Below are positions 8,538 through 19,451 of a stretch of DNA of 25,234 nucleotides, in pieces. Numbering within the stretch: position 1 is the first letter of the stretch; every line of letters begins with the position of its first letter. The stretch comes from Coprinopsis marcescibilis (Eukaryota > Basidiomycota > Agaricomycetes > Agaricales > Psathyrellaceae). The translations under genes and the position numbers were made by a program. Location: positions 1-25,234 of the forward strand of contig ML210460.1 of the NCBI GenBank assembly GCA_004369085.1, written 5' to 3'. Below the pieces are notes generated by a model that had not been told where the DNA came from, ran no database searches, and was given only the letters and a program-made list of their open reading frames with translations.

Positions 8538-9997
8538 TTAGTACATCGCTTCCACAACCCAAGGCTTCTTTTCGTCGGGTGTGTTATAACCGTAGGGATT
8601 ACAATTTACCGTCGGAAGATGGACTCTCACCAAGCGCCAGGGTTGAATGACCGGGGTAATTGAATGGGAGGTCAAGTCTATGGTTAGGTTCACCGGTACA
8701 TCGCAAGAGCTCAATGCCGGTGACATTTTGATATACAAGAAGCTAAGTTTACAATTTGCGCGACGCGATTGGTGTGGGGCTGACTGAAGGACAACGGGAA
8801 ATATGGGTGTGGTGAGATAAGTCCGATACGAGAGCTTTCACATCCTCTCAAGACGCGTGAAGTCTAGCCCTCCGCCGAGTCAGAAAGCTCAGAATCCTTA
8901 GTGTCCTACCAGCAGCTAGTTAATGTCTGCGAGGCCAATGCCATAATTGCAGGAGTTGGCGGTGGAGCCGACACGACCCTATCGTCATACTCACTGCTGT
9001 AAATAGTCCTTTTGAACGACTGAGGGTGGGCGTTTAGGATTTCTCTATGCGAAGGCATGTCTCATTTTATGTAGGTGATCGAACAGTCTCAAACTCCGAA
9101 CATCAAGAAAAGACCATGCATCATATCATGGGTGACGTTGTTTCTCCATTTGTAAGCGTCTCGAACAGTGGATGATGGTGTCGGCAAGAACCGAGGTTTG
9201 TGTTAGGCGCCGGCGGTACCTCCCCATTGGACTTATCGTTTTCAGCTAACTGCGGATTGCAATCTTTCCCCCATCTCTTCACTTTTGATGAATTCTTGAT
9301 GTCAGTGCAAGAGTCTGGCGACGTCCGTACTCTTTGTGATATCATTAGTTCGCCGACATTTCCTCAAACACAAGTTTAATGCCTCATCACATAGTGGGGG
9401 AGGATCAGGAAACTACATCGATGAGTGTACGCAAGTCAGCGAATACTTCAAGGGCAGAAGGACCTTGAGAAATCGATCGCTATATAATTTCGGGGTATGG
9501 GAACCATCGACGGTGGCGGACAACACGTTGCAGCAACGAGGCTTCGGTTTCTCCGCATGCTCACATCTTGAAGGTCGATCTGCGACGTGTGGATATATTA
9601 TGTACATAGGAACACGTCTAGTACATAATCTCAGTACTTACGGCCTGTAGTCAGCCAGAGAAGGAAGGCTGGTGGACGAAGTCCGTTATGTGAAGGGTGA
9701 AATGGAAGCTTGTTCAACAGACAGACTCGGATACATAGACCCATATTTAGGTTATGACTGAGAAAGACCTTCTGCGTATGCAATGCGTACTTCGGTCTGG
9801 TAGGAGGCGATAAAGATTGGATCGATAGATAAGATGTGCCATGCATGAACCCACCGTAGTGCACGCCCATAGCCAAGTCATATTTTCCTCGATCGAAGAC
9901 CTGTCCGAAGTTTGAGCAGCTTGGAAGACGGCTGCGGAACAGAAGTTGATGCTGCTCCCATGACCCCACAGGGGTACGCGGTACATGGAAGGATCAT
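8538..9997 (-). other. Unresolved minus-strand coding-like stretch, possible multi-exon or decayed gene
   Basis: No family recognised and no single gene model could be closed. Candidate starts are ATG at 9997 or 9986; the latter begins MYRVPLWGHGSSINFCSAAV. A TATA-like run sits at 10062-10071, about 76 bases upstream, which matches the promoter spacing of neighbouring genes. A strong donor (gtaagt) follows a frame ending PPAFLLWLTTGR near 9643. The next open segments include LSATVDGSHTPKLYSDRF (about 9480-9540) and, after a possible 35-base intron, FPDPPPLCDEALNLCL. The 3' end has a protein-like final frame, 8538 to about 8740, containing VNLTIDLTSHSITPVIQPW and ending KKPWVVEAMY. Several frame changes lack clean splice sites, so this may be a pseudogene or a gene with unusual splicing. 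Confidence 0.35.
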
Positions 9998-10220
9998 GTG
10001 CTTCACCAAGGCGCCTAAAGCTAACACTTCGTCATAATCATCATCACACGGCACGAAATTGTATATATATAGCGGACTGTATGTACATATTACATGCTTT
10101 CAAAACGATCGTTGCGGCATCTTGGCTACTTATATACTTTTACGGTGCCATCTCAGCCAAGGCATAAAGCCCGCTTCGCTTCCCTCTCCCGAGTAGTGCT
10201 GTGAGGTCTCGCTTTGTGCC
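9998..10220. promoter_or_regulatory. Divergent promoter region upstream of the RBR gene
   Basis: It contains two TATA-like runs: 10062-10071 (tatatatata) suits a minus-strand start at 9986, and 10131-10136 (tatata) lies about 85 bases before the RBR start at 10221. This supports a shared divergent promoter, if the minus-strand stretch is a gene. Confidence 0.45.
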
Positions 10221-11759
10221 ATGTCTGTGTCTGCACTGTGCGCCGCTGGTTCGACAACAAGCACTTCGATCGAAGATGGGATGCAGCTGTTGGGGATGTT
10301 GGAGCTAGGATCCGCACTGCTGAACGTCCTGTTTGCGGTGTATGATGTTGACGATGGGATCAATGCTCGCAGGGCGGGGTCGACGACATCAACGAAGGAC
10401 ACGATGATGGACCGCGATAACGGTGTATCAGCGAGAGATGAAGAAACGTTCATCCAGGAACTGGCCAACAGCTTCGCCACGGCACTGGATGAGGCGAGTA
10501 CATCGTTCAACGAGGTGATGTGCATAGGGGCGGAGGACGTCTTTGACGAGACGCTCGTCTACCTGCTGGCATTGGCAATATGGGAGCAGGCGGCCGTTGA
10601 TGATCACCTCGTTGCATTTGCGTTCCAGGATAATAGCCCACTCCCACCGGTCACGCGATGCCAAAGCATAACGCAGAAGGATAGGTTCTTTAGACTGATG
10701 ACGGATGGGGTTGATGGTCTGTAAGTGCCCTTTTGAGTGCCGTGCGAGCGCGTGCTTAATGAGCTGATACTTGTCACGTTTCCGTTGCAGTGGCGACAAG
10801 ATTAGGTTTGTAGCCTTTTCGTTTATTCCATGGAATGTGTCGGGCTGAAGGAGACCGTTGAAGCAATCGAATGTTTAGAGTTGTGTCGTTGTTTGCAAAG
10901 CAGGGGGATATTGATATGAACAGGGAGATGTTTGCTGCGAGGAACCACCATCCGTTACCGGATAGGACGCCATGTCAGGATGTTATGGATCACCCTCTTT
11001 TCATCACGCTGTTTTCCGGGGTGAAGGAAGCATATCAGTGAGTTCCTTGACGTTTCCGGGGGTGTCACATTTGACGCCACGATGTAGGCAGGACCTAAGG
11101 ACTAGACTCTTTGGAGCGCTGAGGCGTTCAAGTTATATCAAGCCCATCACCATGTGAGTTACTCGATCTCTCGAAAGATTGTACTAACGCCCATCTTAAG
11201 AGTCGAATGTGTTGGGTGCTGTGATTCGTTCGATGAAAGGGATTGCATGGAGGCGACCTGCGATCACTTTTTCTGCTCATCATGTGTTGTCATGTTAGTG
11301 AAGACAAGCATGAAGAGCGAATCCAGCTTCCCCTTACGTTGCTGCAAGAAACCCATTAACCCACTCGCCGCACACCCCTATCTCGACCAAGCCCTGCGAT
11401 CCGAATTTGTTGCCATTTGTTTCGAGTTCAGTACTCCTCCGAGGCAGCGTGTTTATTGTCCATCTCCAAGCTGCTCCGCGTTCATTGGTCCGGAGGGGCT
11501 TGGCGAGGATGTCCAGTGCAGAGCCTGCAAGATTTTGGTTTGCACACGATGCCGAGAGCGAGCACACCCCGGGGATAATTGTGAACAGAATCAGCTGGCG
11601 GAAAAGGTCAAGGAGCTGGCCAAGGAGAAGAATTGGCAACAATGCCCGCGATGTCATCGCTTCGTTGAAAAGACCGTTGGGTGTAACCATATCAGTTGTC
11701 TGTGTGGCCAAGACTTTTGCTATAGCTGTGGAACGCCCTGGAAGAAATGCAGTTGTTAG
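10221..11759 (+). CDS. RBR-type (RING-IBR-RING) E3 ubiquitin ligase, 432 aa
   Basis: Predicted ubiquitin ligase of the RING-between-RING class, which passes ubiquitin through a cysteine of RING2. Exons 10221-10720, 10791-10805, 10879-11037, 11088-11153 and 11201-11759, all in phase. The N-terminal 250 residues are acidic and family-unspecific (FIQELANSFATALDEASTSF). RING1 starts at VECVGCCDSFDERDC and includes CDHFFCSSCV and LRCCKKPI. The IBR domain has YCPSPSCSAFI, VQCRACKILVCTRCRERAHP and a final Cys. RING2 reads CPRCHRFVEKTVGCNHISC then CGQDFCYSCG; the Cys of VGCNH corresponds to the catalytic Cys of Parkin and HHARI. The protein stops almost directly after RING2 (WKKCSC). This architecture is greatly expanded in Agaricomycetes. 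Substrate unknown. Confidence 0.9.
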
Positions 11760-12388
11760 CTGGGCATTGCTTGTATGTTTTGTAGAGGTCATACCTGTCT
11801 TATTTAGCACGGAGGTCGAGCCGCAAATACTCGTCCCAGATTGGGGGTTTAGAGTACGTACGGGCGCTATTGTGAGGTTGTCTTGTAGCAACATGTCTCC
11901 GAGTCATCCTTTACACCCGAAAAAGCTAAATTTACTGCAAGAAGCAAAGTAATTGCACCCTGAGCGTTAGATATGGACTGTTCATCTCTGTTCATGTCCA
12001 AAGGGTCACAATAGAGTCTGCAAAAGACAATTAGTGGGAGTACAACAGCGGGAGGAGAGGATGGACCAATCGTCTGACGGCAACGGACACCGGCAAGATC
12101 CGGTGGCGGTGTTGCTTCCATGTTAAACAATCTCAGACAAGGCTCGGCGTAGAGGCAGGGACCTCATCGTGGTCGACGACGACGACGACGACGACGGCCA
12201 GCGCAACGATCTTGACTACTTCTCTCATTTCCTCCCCGCGGTCGTTCCTGTCTCTCTCGCTGCTCGTTCTGCTGGACTCAACCTTGCCATCGCTTGCGAT
12301 ATCCAGGCCCGTCGTTACTACAGACAACCCTTGATCATTGTTGGCGGTGTGGCCCCAGACCCGACATCGCACAGTCTAGTTACGAGCC
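11760..12388. other. RBR 3' flank and CLA4 promoter/leader
   Basis: No gene supported. A (GAC)n microsatellite at about 12174-12197 lies in the CLA4 upstream region, followed by a pyrimidine-rich leader. A 10-codon upstream open frame starts at ATG 12120 and ends at 12152; it matters only if transcription begins before it. Confidence 0.5.
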
Positions 12389-15251
12389 ATGTCTTATCAT
12401 CAGGTCAACCAGAACTCTTTGACGCCATCGAGGCCCGCACCTCAAGCACCGCAGAGGCGTAACGATCCACAACCACTCTACTCATCCAACAACCTGCTCA
12501 GTAGCTCTGGTTACAACCCCTCTTTTGCTTATCAATCGCAATCCCCAGCCGCCCCATCGTTCCCAAATTCGTATTCAGGCATTGGTGGAACGCCAAATCG
12601 TGGCTTTGACGACTCTACCAACATCGTGCGGAATGGCAGTGTGAGTATGAAGGAGGATGGGTTCGGTAACTGGCTATGGCAGAGAAAGTGGCTGGTGTTG
12701 AAAGAACAGTCTCTGTCGGTACACAAGAACGAAGTGAGCGTCGATTTTCGCGTTGTCTAGTGTCCTTCTGATTAACCTTATTGTCAGAATGCACCTCAAC
12801 AAACGACGATCTACCTTCGGGATATCGCCAACATCGAGCGCACTGATTTAAAACCCTATTGTCTATTGCTGGAGACGAAGGAAAAGCGCTACTACCTGTC
12901 CTTGAAGAGTGACGAGGAACTGTACGGCTGGCAGGACGATGTCTACTCGCGGAGTCCGCTGATGGGTGTCAGCAATCCGACTAACTTTGTGCACAAGGTG
13001 CACGTCGGATTCGATCCCGTCTCGGGTGCTTTCACAGTGAGTGAGGAGAATTGCGAAATCTAATCGAATCCTGACGAATTCGTCCTCGCAGGGCCTCCCG
13101 GAGCAATGGAGCAAGCTGCTGACCAAGTCTGCAATCACCCGAGAAGACTATGCCAAGGACCCCCAGGCTGTGTTGGATGTTCTCGAGTTCTACACAGATC
13201 GTCAAAAACAGGAATTCGAGGATATATCAATAGGTACGTTACCCACGTCTACTTATACACTGTTTGCCGTTCTGACCCCTTTTACATAAGGTGCTCCCCC
13301 GCGATTCAATGCTGGAACTGGTCTCGGAGGCAGCCTCGGGAAACCATCGCAACCAGATGTTCGACCTCTACCCCAAATCAAACGCACAGAAACGTCGCCC
13401 CCTGGACTTGGCGGCGCCGACAATGACAATCTCTCGAGTGCGGCAGCTCGCGCTGCTGAACATGTCAACGGATCCCATGTAGCTACCGCAATGTCATCCG
13501 TACAGGGGCCTCGAGGTCCCCTTCCCGTCCCCAATCTCCCCCAATCCACACGCATCGCACCACCTCGTCCCCTAGTATCAAACAGGCCAGCTCCCCAGCC
13601 ACCAAAGGATATCACACCATCCGCCGATGACTTGCGAAGCCGTATTAAGAACCAGAATCAGCAAACTTCAGGCGCCATCCCCACCCGCAAAGAATCTCTC
13701 CCCACGCCTCCCGGAATCCAACCATCGAGCAGCCAGAGGAGCCAGAACGAAGAACGACAGCGGCAACAGGAGCAACAACAGAGACAAGAGCAGCGTCGTC
13801 AAGATCAGCTGCAGAAGGAGCGGGAACAGAGGGAACAACGAGAGCAGGATGAGCGACAGGCGGCTTACCAAAAAGCAGCGCAGGAAGCTCGTCCAGTTCT
13901 TGGCCCCCCATCGAAATCGGCGCCTGCCAACTCGCAGCCTGGGACTAACCCTGCCCCTGGGCCTGCTGGGGCCACTGAGGGACCACCACCTGTGCTTCCG
14001 CTGCAGCCCAAGAAGGTGCAGATCCAAGCTGGAGAAAAGGCGGCGAAGCCTGGCCCCCCTGGAGGTGGTGTTGCAGCTGCCGCTGCTGCCCTCGAGAAAC
14101 CGAAGGAGAAGAGGATCAGTACCATGACGGAGGTGCAGATCATGGAGAAGTTGCGCCAAGTGGTGACAGACGAGGATCCCAAGTTGATCTATAGCAAGAT
14201 CAAGAAGGTTGGACAAGGGTGAGTAGTCCAGTTCAATGTATACGCCTATGTACTAATGTAGGCGTCCCCTAGTGCCTCTGGACACGTTTATGTCGCCAAG
14301 GAACTCGCCACGGGCAAGAAAGTTGCGATCAAAGAGATGGACCTCTCGCACCAACCGCGCAAAGAACTTATCGTGAACGAGATCTTGGTCATGAAGGAGT
14401 CTCAGCACCCCAACATTGTCAACTTTTTGAACTCGTACCTGGTCCGAAACAACGAGTTGTGGGTCGTCATGGAGTACATGGAAGGAGGTGCTTTGACTGA
14501 TATCATCGAGAACAACACCTTGGAGGAGGATCAGATTTCGAGTATCTGTTTCGAGGTGCGTTCTTTCTGAGGCTGGTGCGACCACGACTGATGGACGTTC
14601 TGGTGTCGGGTCCGACTTTTAGACTTGCAAGGGATTGATGCATTTGCATAGCCAGCACATTATTCATCGAGATATAAAGTCGGATAATGTACTTCTTGAT
14701 GCCCATGGGCGAGTCAAAATCAGTGAGTGCTCAGCTTCTGATGCTCGTCTGTTCTAATTGAGGTCTTCTTTGTCAGCCGATTTCGGTTTCTGTGCCAAGC
14801 TCACAGACCAAAAGTCGAAGCGTGCCACCATGGTCGGTACGCCCTACTGGATGGCACCTGAGGTTGTCAAGCAGAAGGAGTACGGGGCCAAGGTCGACAT
14901 TTGGTCTCTTGGTATCATGGCGATTGAGATGATTGAGAACGAACCGCCGTATCTGGATGAGGAGCCACTCAAGGCTCTGTATCTGATTGCTACGAACGGA
15001 ACGCCGACATTGAAGAAACCGGAAGCGTTGAGCAGAGAGTTGAAGAGCTTTTTGGCTGTGTGTTTGTGTGTGGATGTTACCAGTCGGGCGACTGCCGATG
15101 AGTTGCTGGATGTGCGTATTTCTTTTTATCGCGTATTTGGATGGATTCTAATTGGTTTTGGATCATGCAGCACGACTTTTTGAAGAAGGCGTGCCAACTG
15201 TCGGGCTTGGCTCCTCTGCTGAGGTTCAAAACCGGCAAGCAGGGATCATAA
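12389..15251 (+). CDS. CLA4: p21-activated protein kinase Cla4 (PH, CRIB, kinase), 820 aa
   Basis: Ser/Thr kinase activated by Cdc42/Rac; in fungi it acts in polarity, septin organisation and cytokinesis. Exons 12389-12733, 12788-13036, 13092-13233, 13291-14218, 14273-14555, 14623-14722, 14777-15111 and 15171-15251. Order: Ser/Gln/Pro-rich start (1-80), a PH domain (about 85-190; [39 protein letters not shown]), CRIB/PBD ([29 protein letters not shown]), a Pro-rich linker with [17 protein letters not shown], a Gln/Arg/Glu-rich probable coiled coil (about 13735-13875), then the kinase. Kinase motifs: glycine loop [21 protein letters not shown] lysine, [11 protein letters not shown] catalytic loop, TDFGFCAKL, and [11 protein letters not shown]. 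The PH domain marks the Cla4 branch rather than Ste20. Nothing is missing, so the gene looks fully functional. Confidence 0.97.
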
Positions 15252-16729
15252 ATCCGCGACGTCGACGATGCGTGCAACCTGCCTTTTCCAGCTTGACCCT
15301 CCGATCTCATTTCTTTGCGCCACCCAGCATATTCAACCCCGACTTCAAAGTTTATGAATACGACTTCATCACGAACTATCCCCCTAATGGTTTCTTTACC
15401 TCTCTCCCTCTTCATTGTTGATGTCCTCTGTTTATCATACCTCTTTTCTTCGTCTGATGCTTTTCAATCCATAGTTCTGCGCGCAAGGCGTAGCTCTGAT
15501 CCTTTTTGACCCGTTTTGTCTTTTTATTTTTATGAATCTCTTTCTTCATTTGAATGTGATTCCCGTGTTCCAATTCGATGTTTCTTCCGGTTCTTGAGTT
15601 CGCAAGTTTTATCTTTCGGATTTAACCTCTTTTTTTGGGATATGAGGGGTTCGGTGAATATTCATCCGTCTACGTCGTGCCCCCCTTTGACCTTGCCTTC
15701 CTGCTATTTTGCAGTAGGATCGGTTTCTTTTCTTGGTCTGCGGAGTTCCACCCTTTGTTTAGGCCGTCTACCCCGACCAACCGAGCAACCTAGCCCCCTT
15801 TATTCCCATGTTCTGTTTACTTCTTCGCTGGGATGGCATCTTGTCTGGAAATGCAGCACCTCTGTTGGACGTGGTTCCCGTTTCGTTCGCCTGTTCGGCT
15901 TAGGTTGGAACGGAAGTGGTGTTGCGTTGCGACCAGGGGTTTTGTGTTAGTCCCGTGTGTTGTGTCAACTGTATACTAGGAACAATTCCATTCTTTCTCT
16001 TCTATTTTTGGGCAGCGTGGACGGGTTATATGAAAGGTGGCTTTTGAAGAGTAGGTGATGGATGGTATGTATGTGGGAGGTCTGTGTCTGTTGAGTGAGG
16101 CGTGTGAGGAGGCGTGTGAGGATGGGAGATTCCACTCTGGCGCTTCAAACACCCCGCCCCTTTGTATCTCAAGGAGTGTGGGTAGCTACGAAACATAAGA
16201 GTCAGCAATGGTTACTTGCGAGATACAGAGGGGTCGCAATGGCCAAGAAACATCAGCATCCGTTCTATATCGTCAGTATCGACTTTCCCGTTAAACTCAT
16301 CCCTTGTGGTTCTGCCATCCATCCGTTTGTGGTGGTGGCAGGGATTGCTTGGGGAGTATGGTGCGGATGTCTCGAAAGCGATGCGCTGGCTACGATTACA
16401 TACAGTTCAAAGTTAGTTTCTGCCTGATCGCAACCCGAATAATTACAGGAAAGTTCTTCCTGCGGAAATTGCCAGCATCCAGTTGTCTGTCTCAAGCTGC
16501 AAACAGAGCTCTCCCAACTGTCCAAAGCATCAACTCACAAATTATTAGAGTCCAGTCCATTCACAGACCAAGAAAAAGTATAAAGCGCCAGGAATAGCAT
16601 TATGTCGAAGTATAGGTATATCTCGTTCTTCCTGTAAATATATTGCACGACCAACAGGTCCAAATCTGCAAACCGATTCAGTTAACAAATGCAAAGAATC
16701 CAGCGAGTCACACACCTAACGAACGAGCA
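15252..16729. other. Long T-rich 3' flank of CLA4 and intergenic region
   Basis: About 1.5 kb between the convergent CLA4 and bL31m stop codons. The CLA4-proximal 700 bases are strongly T/C-rich, as expected of a 3' UTR. The open frame at 15516-15950 is a by-product of that composition and has no protein-like features. A small tandem repeat (gaggcgtgtgag twice) lies at about 16098-16121. Confidence 0.5.
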
Positions 16730-17215
16730 CTATGACTTTCCCTTCTTGCCCGCAGCAGGAGGAGGAGCAGCAGCAGGAGCCTCCTTCTTCGCCTTCTTCA
16801 GGGGGATCGCACTCTCCCCAGCAAACGCAGATTCATCAATCTGCACTCCCAGGCCTTCGAACCTCCTCGTGAACCGTCCAAGACGACCGGTAGTACCGCT
16901 CTCCTCCTCTACGGAGCTTCCGCTGGCAAGCGCAGGGTTGTACATAGGGTTGTTCGTCGTGTCCCTGGTGAGCCTTGCTAGGGACTTTGGCGACGTTGTC
17001 CATTGCACGTAGGACGTTCCGTCCGACCTGATCACCTTTTGCGGGAACTTGGGGACGACCGGGTTGGGCAACACGGGTGCGCGGCGCTTCCAGACGTGCG
17101 TGCGGCCGTAGGGCGAGGAGGAGACTGCCCGGTGTTGCTGCCAGTGTTGCTGGCAGAGGGTGTTGGTGAGTCGGCTGGACGACGACAGCGATTGTCGCTG
17201 GCAAACGCTCAGCAT
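16730..17215 (-). CDS. MRPL36: Mitochondrial large-subunit ribosomal protein bL31m, 161 aa
   Basis: Structural protein of the mitochondrial 54S subunit. Single exon; the start at 17215 gives a Ser/Arg/Gln-rich, acid-free N-terminus (MLSVCQRQSLSSSSRLTN) typical of a mitochondrial targeting sequence. The longer open frame upstream to 17368 is not needed. The core FPQKVIRSDGTSYVQ followed by TTSPKSLARLTRDTTNNPMY resembles bL31m/yeast Mrpl36 (SDG, then RLTxDxxNNPxxNP). The C-terminus is extended with an Ala/Pro/Lys tail (PAAAPPPAAGKKGKS). A second mitoribosomal gene, uS19m, lies about 3 kb away on the same strand. The assignment rests on the core motif alone. Confidence 0.82.
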   Translation of the reverse strand: MLSVCQRQSLSSSSRLTNTLCQQHWQQHRAVSSSPYGRTHVWKRRAPVLPNPVVPKFPQKVIRSDGTSYVQWTTSPKSLARLTRDTTNNPMYNPALASGSSVEEESGTTGRLGRFTRRFEGLGVQIDESAFAGESAIPLKKAKKEAPAAAPPPAAGKKGKS

Positions 17216-17615
17216 TGTGATATTGACAAAGAGGTCGTGGTGGTTGGTGGTGGTGGTGGGCGCTGTGCACGACGGCGAGCAGGCTGGAATTGGCTGATGC
17301 CGGCGGAGGTCGCGCACGATGACGGCGCCATCAGAAAATGTTTTGTCGTGCTGCGACGTGTCAACCAAACAACGCGCCTCCGCTGATTCAAGTTAGAACT
17401 TGGCATCTGTCTGACACAGCAGGAAAATACAAAGAACGATGCGAATGACGACGATTGTTAATGGCTAATTTATATGTACCCAAGATCATGATCAATATAC
17501 AATGATAAAATGAAGAGAACAAGCGGAGAACAAGACGAAAGGTGAGGTTGATATTTGATATGGTACAACGGCTATTCCACTTCCAGAGCTGAGAGGCCGC
17601 AATTGTTCAGTGCTG
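17216..17615. other. bL31m promoter region and MYND gene 3' flank
   Basis: About 400 bases with no gene. The half nearest 17215 is G/C- and repeat-rich (GTG/GGT runs at 17232-17260). The half nearest 17615 is AT-rich and contains the palindrome gatcatgatc near 17484. No TATA box was recognised. Confidence 0.45.
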
Positions 17616-19451
17616 TTAAGCAGCGCCCTCCGGTTTACGCTGGGTACTCGAGAGAACAACGCCCCTTGTGGTGTTAAAGTCCGGGGCAAAGATGATCGGG
17701 ACATCCTTCCCAACGGGCTTTCCAAGGTTGAAACTCTTGAGAGCAGTTTTCATAGTCTGATGATCCTTGCACGCTATTATACCACGAGCACCCATGCCTC
17801 TGTCAGAGATCCATCATTCCATTAATATCGAATCAAAGACTGACCTTTCTTATGAGCTTTCCAATCGAGCTTCTGGCAGTCAATTCCACAATAAGAGACC
17901 TATAAACCATAACACAGCCGACAGCAAGACAAACCTCTCAGAAAAAAGCGCAAACAGAAGAGGAGATAACACAGACCAAATGGCACGCCGAACACCTCTT
18001 AAACTGAGCCACAGACGTCTCCCTCACAGTGCAGCCAGCCCGACTGCAGGTCTTCAGGATAAAGTCCTTGGCTTCCTGAGTCTTGTTCGCCCAGTTCCAC
18101 ACATCCGCTTTCATCCACATATCCTGTGAGTACCACAAATAGTCATGGGCGTCTTCCGGTCCATTCATCTGCCTCGGGTGTGGATTGGTATTTGCTACAC
18201 GAATGAGGCAGGTGGTCAGTCAGAGATACTGCAAAGCACACTACCACGACAGCGACAACGACAAAACCAACGAAACAGAACACCAAACTAGATGCGCGAC
18301 TACCAACCCCAGTCGAGCATCCACAGCAGGAACAGGAATAAAATGAACCGACGGGAGGACATCCCATACCTGGTTTAGACTTCCTCCCCAAGATCTTGAG
18401 CAAAATATGTGGATTACTCTTGGCCGCAATCTTCAAATACTGCCGACTCTGGACCGTATCCCCAAAATGCTTAAAGCTCGCCAACGCCGCCGTGTGCATG
18501 ATTTCACAGGAGCACTTCTCCATCAACTTGGCCTCTTCCTGTGCCGTGTACGGCTCTGGAGAAGGCGGGCTGTAAATGGTACCGCCACGCGCCGGCGTCT
18601 TGGTGCGGAAGGGCTTGAGCCATTGTTGGGCAAAACTGAGGGCATCAGAATACCGCCTGCACCGGATGAGTGCGGTTCCCATGTTTTTGCGTATCGACAG
18701 GTTGTCTCCGGGACGAAGCCTCAACAGCTCTTCCAGTGACTCGCTGGTATTACCCAAAACGTTATGCGGTGCGGGAGACCACGAAGCGTGACAGGTGAAG
18801 GGCGAGATAAAATTAGGTGTAAACACTGATGTCGTAAATGACGTTAGGACAGGGCTGGGACTCACGCAGCTCGATTATATCTCTTGGCTTCAAAGTAGAG
18901 ACGCTCCATCGCTTGCACTATGCGCATGTATGGCCGCGTCTCGAGAATATCCCAAAACTTGCCAACATGCTCGCTATCGTCGTCAAAGCAGTCCTGGCCG
19001 AGTCGTTCTTTCAGAATAGCTTTACCTGCGGTTGCATCGCCGATTATCAGCATACTGATGAGTCTAAGAGAAGCGCGATGGATACGCATCCGTCGCAGAA
19101 CAGCCAAATACAAACAGACACCAAGCCTAAAGATGTGCTCCATGACCTACCTCTAGTTTCAGCCATCTCGAGGATTTTGATGCCTTCAGTCACAGAGCCG
19201 CACGCAAAAGCCTGCTCAAGAAGGGCATCGATGTTCCTGGGATCCTGCAGCGCCTTGCGAAGATACACCATACCCTCCGGGACTTTACTCTTTCTGAACA
19301 AATCTCGAGCCACGTTTAGACTTGAGATGGATCGATAAGCAACACGTTCATCGATAAGCACACCAGATAAACGTGTCCCGCACTGACTTTTCTTCAGATT
19401 CGCGGGTGACCATACCGCCTCCCCCAATGCCATAGGTACCTTCCATGCCAT
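17616..19451 (-). CDS. MYND zinc-finger protein with helical-repeat N-terminus, 421 aa
   Basis: Exons (transcript order) 19151-19451, 18866-19025, 18370-18743, 17977-18194, 17845-17899 and 17616-17773; phases close to 422 codons with stop. The N-terminal 250 residues are helical and look like TPR-type repeats (VYLRKALQDPRNIDALLEQA; LLRLRPGDNLSIRKNMGTAL; ALIRCRRYSDALSFAQQWL). A MYND finger follows, CSRAGC ... FKRCSACHLVSYCGIDCQKL then DWKAHKKACKDH, with all expected Cys/His ligands; it is split by introns at 17900-17976 and 17774-17844. MYND fingers bind proline-rich peptides, and this class is common in basidiomycetes; the specific role is unknown. The start is ambiguous: ATG 19451 gives an uninterrupted first exon, whereas ATG 19464 (good context) needs a 43-base intron. 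The intron at 18195-18369 is unusually long for this window. Confidence 0.88.

Noticed and set aside
10130..10525. 131-codon minus-strand open frame
   Set aside because: Antisense shadow of the RBR first exon.
12169..12462. Open frame starting with an Asp run before CLA4
   Set aside because: Begins with GTG, the Asp run is the GAC microsatellite, and it overlaps the true CLA4 start in another frame.
13627..14216. Long frames on both strands inside the CLA4 linker
   Set aside because: Low-complexity shadows of the Gln/Arg/Pro-rich linker coding sequence.
15516..15950. 144-codon plus-strand open frame
   Set aside because: Phe/Ser-rich translation of the T-rich CLA4 3' region, with no protein-like features.
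16836..17386. Additional frames on both strands around bL31m
   Set aside because: They overlap the bL31m coding sequence and its promoter and contain no recognisable domain.
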